64,000 nucleotides of DNA from Bacteroidota bacterium (lineage in GTDB: Bacteria > Bacteroidota > Bacteroidia > B-17B0 > Aurantibacillaceae): positions 29,580-93,579 of the forward strand of contig JAJNDK010000015.1 of assembly GCA_021156365.1 (NCBI GenBank). Direction: 5' to 3'. The position numbers and the translations under genes are program-made. A model generated the notes under the pieces. That model ran no database searches and was not told where the DNA came from. It was given only the letters and a program-made list of their open reading frames with translations. The stretch's first letter is position 1, and every line of letters begins with the position of its first letter. This document shows positions 1-10,900 of this stretch, piece by piece.

Positions 1-3000
1 TTGCGCTGCGCGTACGGATAACGATTTCGGAGCTTATAATATTACAACCTGTACCGGAACTCCTACAGCAGGAACTATTTCAGGTGTCAATGCAGTTTGT
101 TCCGGCTTAGGAACTACTCTCGGTTTCAACGGAACATCAACTGATGCGGGAGTTGTTTACCAGTGGGCTTCTTCTGCAACTCCGGGAGGTCCGTATACAA
201 CAATGCTTGGAACCCTGAATACACAGGCAACAGGTAATTTAACTGCATCTACTTATTATATTCTCACTGCTACCTGCATTGGTTCGGGTCTTTCCGCAAC
301 CACTCCTGAAAAAGCAGTGCTGGTGAATGCAAATCCGGTAGTGGGGCTTACTTCCTCTTCTCCTGTTTATTGTTTCCCTGCAGCTGGGGTATCTCTGACT
401 GCATCTAATGCGGCAACTTATACCTGGACTCCTGTTACAGGACTGTCTGCAACCACAGGGGCAAACGTAAGCGCCAGCCCTACAGCAAACACTACTTATA
501 CAGTTACAGGAACAGATGGTAACGGTTGTATCGGAACAGCGAACATAGCTGTTGCTTCGAACACTATGCCGTTTATTGCTTCTGCGACAGCAACTCCTTC
601 AAGCGTTTGCTCAGGAGGTAACTCGCAGCTTCAGGTTATTGCAACCGGGAACACAAGCACTGCCAGCACCTATTCGTTCTCTGCCGGTTCGGGCACTTAC
701 ACCCCGATCGGAGGAACTGTATTGACGGGCGGTACCATGCTCGATGATGACGTTGGAGTTGGAAATCTTCCTATCGGATTTAATTTCAGCTACAATGGCA
801 ACTATTTCACCGTGTTTGGTTTAAGGTCAAATGGGTTGATCGAACTTGGACAAACAACAGCTACCCTTGCCGGTTTCGCTGGAAATGCACTTGCAACAAA
901 TGCAAACTGTATTGCTCCACTCTGGGACGATAACAATACAACCGGTGCAACAGTCAGCTACCAGACTACAGGTACTGCTCCAAACCGGATCTTAACCGTA
1001 CAATGGACAAATCTACATGTGGGTGGCTCAGGATCCGGAACAAATCCTACTATCAACATGCAGATTTTACTGTATGAGGCCAGCGGGCGTATCCAGTTTG
1101 TCTATGGTTCTACAAGCGCTGCGCTTGTAAGTACATCCGCTTCTATCGGTATTTCGGGAGCAGTTGGAAATTATAAAAGCGTAACTCCGCTGTTGCCTGT
1201 TACAAGCTCTACTGTAAGCAGCAGCACAGAAAATACAGGTATCAACTCAGCTACTAACATTCCTTCCGGAACTATCTATACATTTGATTACGCCCCCGTT
1301 GTATCAACAAATACCTATACCTGGACTCCTTCGACTTTCCTGAACGATCCTGCCATCGTTAATCCAATAGCGAATGGTGTTACTTCCACTACTGTTTATA
1401 CAGTATCAGTATCTAATGGCGTATGTACTGCTACAGGAAGTGTAACAGTAAATGCTGATCCACTGTCAGCGGTAGCCGTAACAGCAACTTCTACAACACT
1501 TTGTGCAGGGGCTTCTTCCACACTGACAGCAACACCAACCGGAGGCGGAACCCCATACACGTATGTTTGGATGCCGGGCGGTGTGACTACCAACACTGTT
1601 ACTGTAAGTCCTGCTTCAAGCGACGTATATACAGTTACTGTAAATGACGCTTGCGGTGCTACTTCCAGCAATACCGTATCGATCAACGTAAATGCCCTCC
1701 CTGTACTAACGGCTACAGCAACAGCTAACTTCTACTGTACTCCCGGAAGTCCGGCTATTGCTATCACTGCCAATGGCGCTGATACATACACATGGTTACC
1801 TGCAGCAGGGCTGAGTGCGACTACAGGCTCTGCAGTGAATGCAAATCCTGCTTCAAGCACAACCTACACCGTAACCGGTACAGATCTGCTGACAGGATGT
1901 GTGAATACAGCAACTGTTTCTATTGCAGCTGTTCCTGCTATAACAGGAGTAACTGCATCTGTAAGCAATGCTACTATCTGTGCGGGTGACACGATCGACC
2001 TTACATCTACAGCAAACTCCGCTGTTACATTCCTTACGGAGAATTTCAACGGAGCAACCAACAGCTGGACTACAACGAACACATCCACAACTACAGGCGC
2101 AGGAAACGTTGCGCTGGCAGCCTGGACGCTGAGACCGAATGGTCATAATCCCGGTGGTTACTGGACCAGTGTTGCGGGCATTAGTGCTATCAACAGCAAC
2201 GATGCGAGCCAGTTCTATCTGACCAATTCGGATGTGGCAGGAAGCGGAAATGTTACTGATGTTACACTTACCTCTCCGCGGATCGATGTATCAATCGCAT
2301 CTACTCTCAATCTGTCCTTCTATCATTTCTTCCGTTTCAATGCCGCAGGTGATTATGGCAGGGTGCAGGTTTCTACCGACGGTACTACCTGGACAACGGT
2401 TCAATCATATACCGCGACTACAGGTGCAGCTACCAATTTCGCTCAGGCAAATCTGAATCTGAACACTTATGTTGGTAATGATACTTTGTATATCCGCTAC
2501 ACTTTCCACGCTGCGTGGGGTTATGGATGGGCAGTTGACAATGTTGTCCTGAACGGAACAGCTACGAATATGAACTATGCCTGGACATCGGCACCTGCAG
2601 GCTTTACTTCTGCCATGCAAAATCCGGTTGATGTTGTACCAACAGCTTCCACTTCTTATTCAGTTACAGTATCAAACACGTTCGGATGTTCTGCATCTGC
2701 TACAACAAGTGTTACTGTGAATGCAGTTCCAACAGTTAGCTTAGGAAACGATACGGCACTTTGCGCGGTTGGCCTTCCTGTGACACTGAATGCAGGCAAC
2801 GCAGGCGCTGGCTTCTTATGGAGCACAACTGCAACTACACAAACGATCTCTGTAAACGCCGGCGGTTCTTACCATGTGGCAGTAACAGATGCAAACGGAT
2901 GCGTGGGAAGAGATACACTGGTTGTTACTGCTAACCCTGCTCCGGTTGTTGCTTTAGGAACTGATACGATCCGTTGCGGTGGTTCAGTAACCCTGGACGC

Positions 3001-4474
3001 AGCTAACGCAGGTTCGACTTACGAATGGAACGATATGACTACTGCTCAGATGCTTACAGTTACTGCTTCCGGAACATATAGCGTAGTGGTAACAGACGCA
3101 AATGGCTGCGAAGGCTCTGACGTTATTGATGTAACGATCAACGATATTCCTGTTGTTTCTTTAGGCAACGATACAGCGCTTTGTTCAGCTGGTCTTCCTT
3201 TGACCCTGGATGCCGGCAATGCAGGCGCTGATTTCTTATGGAGCACAACTGCAACTACACAAACGATTTCTGCAAATGCAGGTGGTTCTTACGATGTAGT
3301 CGTAACAGGTACAAACGGTTGTGTAGGAAAAGATACCCTGACCGTTACTGTAAATGCTTCTCCGGTGGTTGCTTTAGGAACTGATACGATCCGTTGCGGT
3401 GGTTCTGTAACCCTGGATGCAGGGAATGCAGGTTCGACTTACGAATGGAACGATATGACTACGGCTCAGACACTGGTGGCAACTACTTCCGGAACATACA
3501 GCGTAATGGTAACAGATGGAAACGGCTGCGAAGGCTCTGACGCGATCGATGTGACTATCAATACTATTCCAACTGTTACTTTAGGTAACGATACCACTGT
3601 TTGCGTTGGTGCGCTTACTCTGGATGCAGGTAATGCGGGTGCTGATTTCTTATGGAACACCACTGCGGCTACACAAACGATCAACGTGAGCACGAACGGC
3701 CAGTATTTTGTAGAAGTTACAAATGCCCAGAATTGTTCTGCAACAGATACGATCACTGTGACGTTTGCTCCTGCTATTGATGTGAACCTCGGAAACGACT
3801 CTGCAATCTGTGCAAGTGTGAATATCGTTCTCGATGCTCAGAATTCAGGCTCTGCTTATGTATGGAATGACAACTCGAACGCATCTGTCCTGACAGTTAT
3901 GGAGCCCGGCATTTACTTTGTAGAAGTGACTTCTGCAGGCGGTTGCGTGGCACAGGATACCATTGTGTTCACCGACAATTCTCCTTTGGTAACACTTTCT
4001 CTCCCATTCACAACAACCTGTGAGAACATAGCAGTGAACCCGCTTTCCGGTGGAGCTCCTGCTAATGGTATCTACAGCGGAACAGGTGTAACAGGCACAA
4101 ACTTCAATGCCGGTGCAGCGGGTAACTACGACATCATCTATACTTATACAGATGGTGTAACAGGCTGTTCGTCAGCTGATACACAAACTGTTGTGGTTGA
4201 TCCTTGTATCGGTGTGAAAGACCTGGGTGCTGCTGCTTCTATCTCGGTAGCTCCGAACCCGACTACCGGTTATTTCTCCATCCTGTCTCCATCCGTTAGC
4301 AATGTGGTGAAAGCTGAAATGTATACAGTAGAAGGTCAGCTGATCTACTCCGAAACATTGAAAGGAAGAGAAGAATACGAGATGAATATCACTAACCTGC
4401 CCAACGCGATCTACTACCTGAGACTGACAGTTGACGGTGGAACCAGCGTGGTGAAAGTAGTGAAACAGCAATAA
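1..4474 (+). CDS. Giant T9SS-exported modular surface protein (5' end outside window)
   Basis: The reading frame is open from base 2 to the stop at 4474, so the N-terminus lies upstream of the window. About 1490 residues are visible, rich in Thr, Ser, Ala, Gly and Val. In order: Ig/PKD-like repeats; a nidogen-like beta domain (bases about 660-1300); more Ig-like repeats; a jelly-roll domain of the choice-of-anchor J type (about 2030-2580); six 68-70 residue Ig-like repeats with the core SLGNDTALC...LDAGNAG (about 2725-3990); and a C-terminal T9SS type A sorting domain with the motif APNPTTGYFSI. Such proteins are exported across the outer membrane and attached to the surface or released. It is a paralogue of the next gene over roughly its last 1000 residues. 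A role in adhesion or gliding is inference; no catalytic motif is visible. Confidence 0.9.
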   Translation, partial: CAARTDNDFGAYNITTCTGTPTAGTISGVNAVCSGLGTTLGFNGTSTDAGVVYQWASSATPGGPYTTMLGTLNTQATGNLTASTYYILTATCIGSGLSATTPEKAVLVNANPVVGLTSSSPVYCFPAAGVSLTASNAATYTWTPVTGLSATTGANVSASPTANTTYTVTGTDGNGCIGTANIAVASNTMPFIASATATPSSVCSGGNSQLQVIATGNTSTASTYSFSAGSGTYTPIGGTVLTGGTMLDDDVGVGNLPIGFNFSYNGNYFTVFGLRSNGLIELGQTTATLAGFAGNALATNANCIAPLWDDNNTTGATVSYQTTGTAPNRILTVQWTNLHVGGSGSGTNPTINMQILLYEASGRIQFVYGSTSAALVSTSASIGISGAVGNYKSVTPLLPVTSSTVSSSTENTGINSATNIPSGTIYTFDYAPVVSTNTYTWTPSTFLNDPAIVNPIANGVTSTTVYTVSVSNGVCTATGSVTVNADPLSAVAVTATSTTLCAGASSTLTATPTGGGTPYTYVWMPGGVTTNTVTVSPASSDVYTVTVNDACGATSSNTVSINVNALPVLTATATANFYCTPGSPAIAITANGADTYTWLPAAGLSATTGSAVNANPASSTTYTVTGTDLLTGCVNTATVSIAAVPAITGVTASVSNATICAGDTIDLTSTANSAVTFLTENFNGATNSWTTTNTSTTTGAGNVALAAWTLRPNGHNPGGYWTSVAGISAINSNDASQFYLTNSDVAGSGNVTDVTLTSPRIDVSIASTLNLSFYHFFRFNAAGDYGRVQVSTDGTTWTTVQSYTATTGAATNFAQANLNLNTYVGNDTLYIRYTFHAAWGYGWAVDNVVLNGTATNMNYAWTSAPAGFTSAMQNPVDVVPTASTSYSVTVSNTFGCSASATTSVTVNAVPTVSLGNDTALCAVGLPVTLNAGNAGAGFLWSTTATTQTISVNAGGSYHVAVTDANGCVGRDTLVVTANPAPVVALGTDTIRCGGSVTLDAANAGSTYEWNDMTTAQMLTVTASGTYSVVVTDANGCEGSDVIDVTINDIPVVSLGNDTALCSAGLPLTLDAGNAGADFLWSTTATTQTISANAGGSYDVVVTGTNGCVGKDTLTVTVNASPVVALGTDTIRCGGSVTLDAGNAGSTYEWNDMTTAQTLVATTSGTYSVMVTDGNGCEGSDAIDVTINTIPTVTLGNDTTVCVGALTLDAGNAGADFLWNTTAATQTINVSTNGQYFVEVTNAQNCSATDTITVTFAPAIDVNLGNDSAICASVNIVLDAQNSGSAYVWNDNSNASVLTVMEPGIYFVEVTSAGGCVAQDTIVFTDNSPLVTLSLPFTTTCENIAVNPLSGGAPANGIYSGTGVTGTNFNAGAAGNYDIIYTYTDGVTGCSSADTQTVVVDPCIGVKDLGAAASISVAPNPTTGYFSILSPSVSNVVKAEMYTVEGQLIYSETLKGREEYEMNITNLPNAIYYLRLTVDGGTSVVKVVKQQ
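2727..3566 (+). repeat. 420-bp in-frame tandem duplication inside the giant surface gene
   Basis: Bases about 2727-3146 recur at about 3147-3566 with an offset of exactly 420 bp, for example TTAGG(A/C)AACGATAC at 2741 and 3161. Each copy encodes two Ig-like repeats. The nucleotide match is close, including long identical stretches around 2945/3365, so the duplication looks recent. Confidence 0.85.
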
Positions 4475-4498
4475 ATATCAATAGTATCAAAAAGAAAA

Positions 4499-4524
4499 GG
4501 GCGGCGTAACAACCGCCCTTTTTT
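4499..4524 (+). terminator. Rho-independent terminator after the first giant gene
   Basis: GGGCGG (4499-4504) pairs with CCGCCC (4513-4518) across an 8-nt loop and is followed by TTTTTT, 25 bp after the stop codon. The paralogous gene downstream ends with the same kind of hairpin. Confidence 0.9.
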
Positions 4525-4898
4525 ATTGGCCGGAAATTATTGCCTGAAAACCAATATGCTCTCAGGGCCACCAATAAATAAACACTTATTTATATCCATC
4601 TGATCTGTGTAATTACTAAATAGGAAGATTAAATCCGGCCGGATATTGATCTGAAAAGCCGATAGATTTAAGATAAAGAGCTCCGAATGATCTTTTCGCA
4701 CACCTGAAAGTGATCTATTTAGTTAACGTAGGAGATCGGTTTTTAAAATCGGTTATTTTTTATTAATTATTGAAAATCAGCTTGTTGTGTTTATTAAAAT
4801 CATATTTCATTTGCTATATTTCATCTGATTTTTGTTAATCTCGGGATGAAAATATCACCAAAAAGCTAACAATTTCATATTGTAAGTAAAACTTAGCG

Positions 4899-4906
4899 TA
4901 TTTTTG
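4899..4906 (+). promoter_or_regulatory. Predicted -7 box for the second giant gene
   Basis: TATTTTTG matches the Bacteroidota -7 consensus TAnnTTTG and would leave a 5' leader of about 70 nt before the ATG at 4984. No clear TTTG -33 box was found at the usual spacing, only TTTC at 4873. Confidence 0.4.
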
Positions 4907-4983
4907 TTACCCTCTTAATAAAAAATTAAGGAGGATTTTTTTATTCGGGAAAAATAAGTAACACACACAAACCAATCAAATAA

Positions 4984-7900
4984 ATGAAGAAAAAGTACAA
5001 TCTACAAGCAAATCCAACAGGGAGCTGGTCAAAGCTGGCAATGATCTGTCTGGTTCTGATGCTCGGCTTCGGCACCAGTCTGAAAGCACAGCTAACGGGA
5101 ACAAAGAACATTCCGGGTGACTATGCCGATTTGGCTGCGGCTATTACGGATCTGAACACCCAGGGTGTAGGAGCGGGCGGCGTAACGCTGAACCTCCTGG
5201 CAGGAAACGCACAAGCAGCACCTGCAGGTGGGTATTCGGTTACCGCACAGGGTAACGCCACTGATCAGATCATCATCACCGGTAATGGAAACATTATTAC
5301 AGCTTCCAGTGCACAGGTTGTTGGGAATCTGAATGATGCGATCATTAAACTGGTAGGTGCAGATTATGTTACTATCGAAGGTTTTGTCTTACAGGAGAAT
5401 GCTGGCAATACAGTAACAGCCGCTGCCACCAACACGATGACAGAGTGGGGTATTGCGCTGGTGTATGCTACGGCTACCAACGGAGCTCAAAATTGTACTA
5501 TTCAGAATAATACAATTACACTGAACCGTACGTATCAAAATACTTTTGCTATTTACAGTAACTCTACACATACTTTAGCAGCTCCCACTACTGCAGCTTC
5601 TGCTACAGGAGCAACAGGTGGTAATTCCGGGCTGAAGATCCTTACCAACACGATTTCCAATACCAATAATGGTATCGTTGTGGCAGGTCCTACTGCAACA
5701 GCGGATTACAATACAAGCCTTAACATCACAGGAAATTCGATTACCGATTACGGTACTACTGGCACTTTTTCCGGTTATTCGAATGTATCGGGAAGTGTAT
5801 TTGGGGTCTATGTGAAGAACGTAAACAACTACACCATTACAGGTAACACGCTTACAAGCTCCAATGGAGGCGTAACGGCTGGTACATTGCGCGGAGTACT
5901 TATCTTTTCATATTCCAGTACTCCAACAGGTACCGCTACAAATACAATTTCCACCAACACAGTTTCCCTGCGCCCGGGAGCTACCGGAATCACAATTGCG
6001 GGTATCGAGGTTCAATCAGCTACTACAGCTGCTACTTCGACTCTCAATATCGCAAGCAATGACTTTGTAAATACAGGACATACGGTGGCAGGTGCTTCCG
6101 GCACGGTTACGTTTATATCTGCTCAAACAGCTACAGGTACTTTACTGGTGGATAACAATACTTTTTCCAATCTTACCCTTAACACTACCGGGTCGGTAAC
6201 TTTCGTAAATCATGGGTATACCATGCCAGCCTCAGCTTCACAAACCTTTAGCAATAACAGGATAGTGGGAAGCTTTTCCAAAACCGGAGCCGGCGGAACG
6301 ATTACAGGTTTCACTTCCGGATCCAGCTCTCCTAACGGGTCCAATTACACTGTTACCGGTAACACCCTTTCCAATATTACAGTAACGGGTTCTACTGCAA
6401 TCACCGGTATCGGGAACACTGACGGTTCAAGTTCAAGCCCTAACCGTACTGTTACTGGCAATACATTCAATAACTGGACAGGAAGCACCGGTACTTACAC
6501 AGGTATGAGCTTCACTTATATCGGGGCTACTTCCAGCATTAGCAATAATACGTACAGCAATTGGAATACTTCCGGATCCATTACAGCGATCAATGCAGGA
6601 AACACTTTCGCAGGTGGTAACCCGCTCAACATCTCATCCAACACTCTCAGCAGCCTTGTGTCTACGGGAGGAAATGTTACCGGGATCAATTCTTCGACTG
6701 CTTCAACGATAGTAAATATTACTTCAAATGTTATTTCCGGCTTGTCTGCTAACAGTACAAGCGCAACAACGGGTATCAATCTTTCAGGTGGAACTACCGT
6801 TAACGTGTCTAAAAATAAAATTTACGATATTGCCAACAGTAACACGGGCGGTGCAGTAACAGGATTGCTTGTTTCCGGCGGAACTACGATTACTACTTTT
6901 AATAATCTTATCGGCGATCTCAGGACTCCGGCAGTAAGTGCAGCAAATCCTTTGATCGGTATCTCATTGACAGGCGGTACCACAAACAATGTATACTTCA
7001 ATACAGTTTATCTGAACGGAACAAGCACAGGAACTAATTTCGGTTCTTCGGCTTTATCTTCAAACGGTACACCTACTACTATTTTGCTGAAAAACAATAT
7101 TTTCATCGATAAATCCACGCCTGCAGGTACAGGCTTTGCAGTAGCTTACAGAAGAAGTGCAGTAGCTCTGACCAATTACAGCGCTACCTCTAATAATAAT
7201 TTATTTTATGCAGGTACTCCAGGCACTTCGAGACTGATCTTCTATGATGGAACCAACAGCGACCAGACACTGGCTGCATTTAAGACCCGTGTAAGTACCC
7301 GTGAAACATTGTCTGTTACAGAAGATGTTAACTTCCAAAGTACTACTGGCTCAAATCCAAATTTCCTGAATGTAGATACCGGAACTCCGACGCAAATCGA
7401 AAGCGCAGGCGTTCAGATTACATCTCCGGCTATCACCGATGATTATGCAGGAACTGTAAGGAACGTTTCTACTCCGGATATGGGCGCATGGGAAGGGACA
7501 TTTGTCCCAAATGATCTTACTACGCCGGTTATCGGGGCAACGGTCTTCTCTACCAATGCCTGTGGTCTTACGGGCAGAACGCTTACCGCTGTGATTTCTG
7601 ATCCGTCAGGAGTTGCAACCGGCGTTAATGCACCACGTATTTATTATCGCATCAATGCAGGCGCCTATACAAGTGTAGCAGGTACCCTGACTTCCGGAAC
7701 CGTAACAAACGGAACCTGGACCTTTAATCCGACCTTCACAGTAGTGGCAGGTGATGTGATCTCCTATTTCATCATTGCACAGGATGCTTCTACAAATAAC
7801 AATATTGTGTCCAATCCTTCAGCGGGGCTTGTTGCAACGGATGTAAACACCGTTACAACACCTCCGACCACGCCTTCTACCTGGACAATACAGGTAACGA

Positions 7901-10900
7901 TGGCAGGGACCTATACAGTAGGTGCAGGTGGAAACTTTACTACCTTAACTGCAGCAGCGAATGCATATAACACAAGCTGCTTAACAGGGCCGGTTATCTT
8001 CTCATTAACCGATGCAACATACAGTGGAGCGGAAACATTCCCGATCACTTTCCTGCATAACTTTGACGCAAGCAGCACCAATACGCTTACTATTCTGCCT
8101 GCTACAGGTGTAACAGCAAGCATTAGCGGAGCTGCCAGCACAAATGCGCTTATCAGGGTATTGGGTAGCTATATTACTATTGACGGATCCAACAATGGTA
8201 CAACTACAAGAGACCTGTCTATTACCAACACCAGTACTACTACTCCAAGTGTATTGTGGATCGGTAATGCAAACGGCGGTGTTATCCCGATCGTTTCTAC
8301 AGGGATCAAAAACTGTATCCTTACCAATGGAGTTACTACTTCAACGGCGCTTGTAATATCCGATGGTACTACATTGGGTAATGCAGGGTACTTTAATGGT
8401 ATCACTGTTCAGAACAACCTCATTCAAAAAGCATATATAGGTATTTATGCGAGAGCAGTAGTTGCAGCCGGTAATGGCGGCGGCTTAAATATCAGTATGA
8501 ATAACCTGGATGCTACTGCTACCAATGCAATTACTTTCACAGGTATTTATGTGGAAGGGGTTACCGGTGCAGTCGTTTCCAGAAATACTATTGGTAATTT
8601 CGTTAGTACCAATTCGGAAGTAGATGCGGGTATCTGGTTAGCTACCGGAGTTAGCAATAGCCTTGTTGAGAAAAACATTGTTCATGATCTGAAATATACC
8701 GGGACATCCGGTTATGGTTGCAGAGGTATTGCGCTTTCCACAGGTTTAACCAACTGTAATGTAGAAGTAAGCAACAACATGATCTATGCGATCACAGGTG
8801 ATGCTGATTCATATAGTACATATGGAGCTACTTATAGCCCTACAGGTATTTACCTGTTTGGTACTACGGCTCAGACCGGTGCTAAAATATATTACAACAC
8901 CATTTACCTGAGCGGTGCCACACTTAACTACGGGGCACAATCACACTCCATCGGTATTGCATTAGATGATGCATCGACGGGTGAGATCAAAAACAATATT
9001 GTTATCAATAAATTAGGTCGTTTGGGAGCTACAGGAGCAGGAGCAGTAGGTATTGCTGCTGAAACCAATGCAGCTCAGCTGGCTCAGGCCAATTTTAATG
9101 ATTACTTCTGTGCTGCAGCTTCCGGTACGAATATTATCGGAAAGATCGGCGGTACGAATTACACTACACTTGCCGCCTATAAAACAGCAAGTTCCAGCGA
9201 AGCCAACTCGGTTAATATTGATGCTGTTTTCACATCGACAACCGATCTTCACCTGATTCCTAACTCTAACGTTGCACTGAACAACCTTGGAACCCCGATA
9301 GCTGTTACAACAGATATTGACGGAGATGCACGTAATGCAACAAATCCTGATATGGGAGCTGATGAATTCGCTCCAAATGTTTGTATGTCTGCTGTTGGTG
9401 GAACAGTTACTGTAAACACCGACACGATCTGCGAAAACCAAACAGTTACTATTGCTAACACAGGTTCAACTTCAGGTGTAGGTATCTCTTACCAGTGGAA
9501 AGTTTCTACAGTTGCAGGTGGTCCTTATACCAACGTAACAGGCGGTTCAGGCGCTACAACTTTAACTTATACAACGGGCGCGCTTACAGCAGGTACTTAT
9601 TACTATGTACTCGAAGTAACCTGTTCAACGGGTCCTGCAGTTGCCCTGTCTTCAGAAGATACAGTGGTAGTATTGCCAAATCCTATGATTGCGACCAATC
9701 CGACAACAGCTACTATCTGTTCTCCGGGCGGTGCGCCGGTAAGCATTACAGCTTCAGGCGGAGTTTCTTATACATGGTTGCCAACTGCAGGTTTAACTCC
9801 TGCAACAGGTGCAACGGTATCTGCTAATCCAACCACTACAACAAATTACACGGTTACAGGTACAGGAGCCAATGGATGTACTGCTACAGCTACTGCATCT
9901 GTCACGGTAAATGTAAACCCGGTGATCAACTCGATTACGGCTACTCCGTCTAATCTTTGTGCAGGAGGTAACTCTCAGCTCAATGCAGTGGTTTCTTTAG
10001 GTGCATCTCTGTTGATCACGGAAGTTACCATGTATAGCGGCGGAACCGGCGCAACAGCATCTTATCCTGCATATATCACAGGCGCAGATCTTGTTGAGAT
10101 CAGCAACATTTCGGCTGGTCCGGTTGATATCAGTGGATATAAATTAATGGATTACTCAACTAATTCTGCTACTGCTAACCATCCTTTCACATTCCCTGCA
10201 GGAACTATCATTCCCGGGAACGGTGTTGCGGTGGTGAACCTGGGTTCAGGTACCGATAACATTGCCAACAGGTATTTCAATACTGGTGGTAGTTCTGATA
10301 CGTATTCTTCCGGCGGACTGGTAGGTATTGTTCTGTTGAACGGAGCTACTGTTGTTGATGCAGTGGGTGTAAACAGCGGATATGTGTTTAACCCCGCAAC
10401 CGGCGTAACTGCCGCTGACTGGTCAGGTTTTGCATCATCTCCAAGCAGTATGGCAGGGACAATTCGTTCAGTTGCTACGGATAACAACGTCGGATCTGAC
10501 TGGATACAATCCAATTCTCCTTCTCCTTTACAAACTATTGGGACATATAACGGTGGCTACATGGTTCCGGCTACAGCAACATATGCCTGGACACCGACAA
10601 CTTTCCTGAGTGATCCTTCAATCATAAATCCGATGGCTAATGCGGTAACAAGCACAACCACTTACACGCTGCAGGTTTCTACCCCGGCAGGTTGCTCAAC
10701 TACCGGAACAGTTACGATCAGTGTTGATCCGATGACTGCTATTGGTGTTACTGCAACATCTCCGACGGTTTGTGCGGGTGTTTCTACTACTATTACAGCG
10801 GCCCCTGTTGGTGGTGGTACTCCATACACATACAACTGGATGCCGGGTGGTGCAACTACCAATACTGTTTCTGTGAATCCTTCTACTACAACCGATTACA

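Larger units (their letters stand above)
4475..4983. other. Intergenic region between the two giant paralogues
   Basis: This 509-bp stretch is AT-rich and holds no convincing reading frame. It contains the terminator at 4499-4524 and a predicted promoter at 4899-4906. Nothing else was recognised. Confidence 0.6.

Noticed and set aside
9013..9441. A 142-codon minus-strand frame inside the giant beta-helix gene
   Set aside because: It lies fully within a long, well-supported plus-strand gene, and its Cys/Ser-rich product is typical of an antisense shadow. The same applies to the other antisense frames within the T9SS genes.
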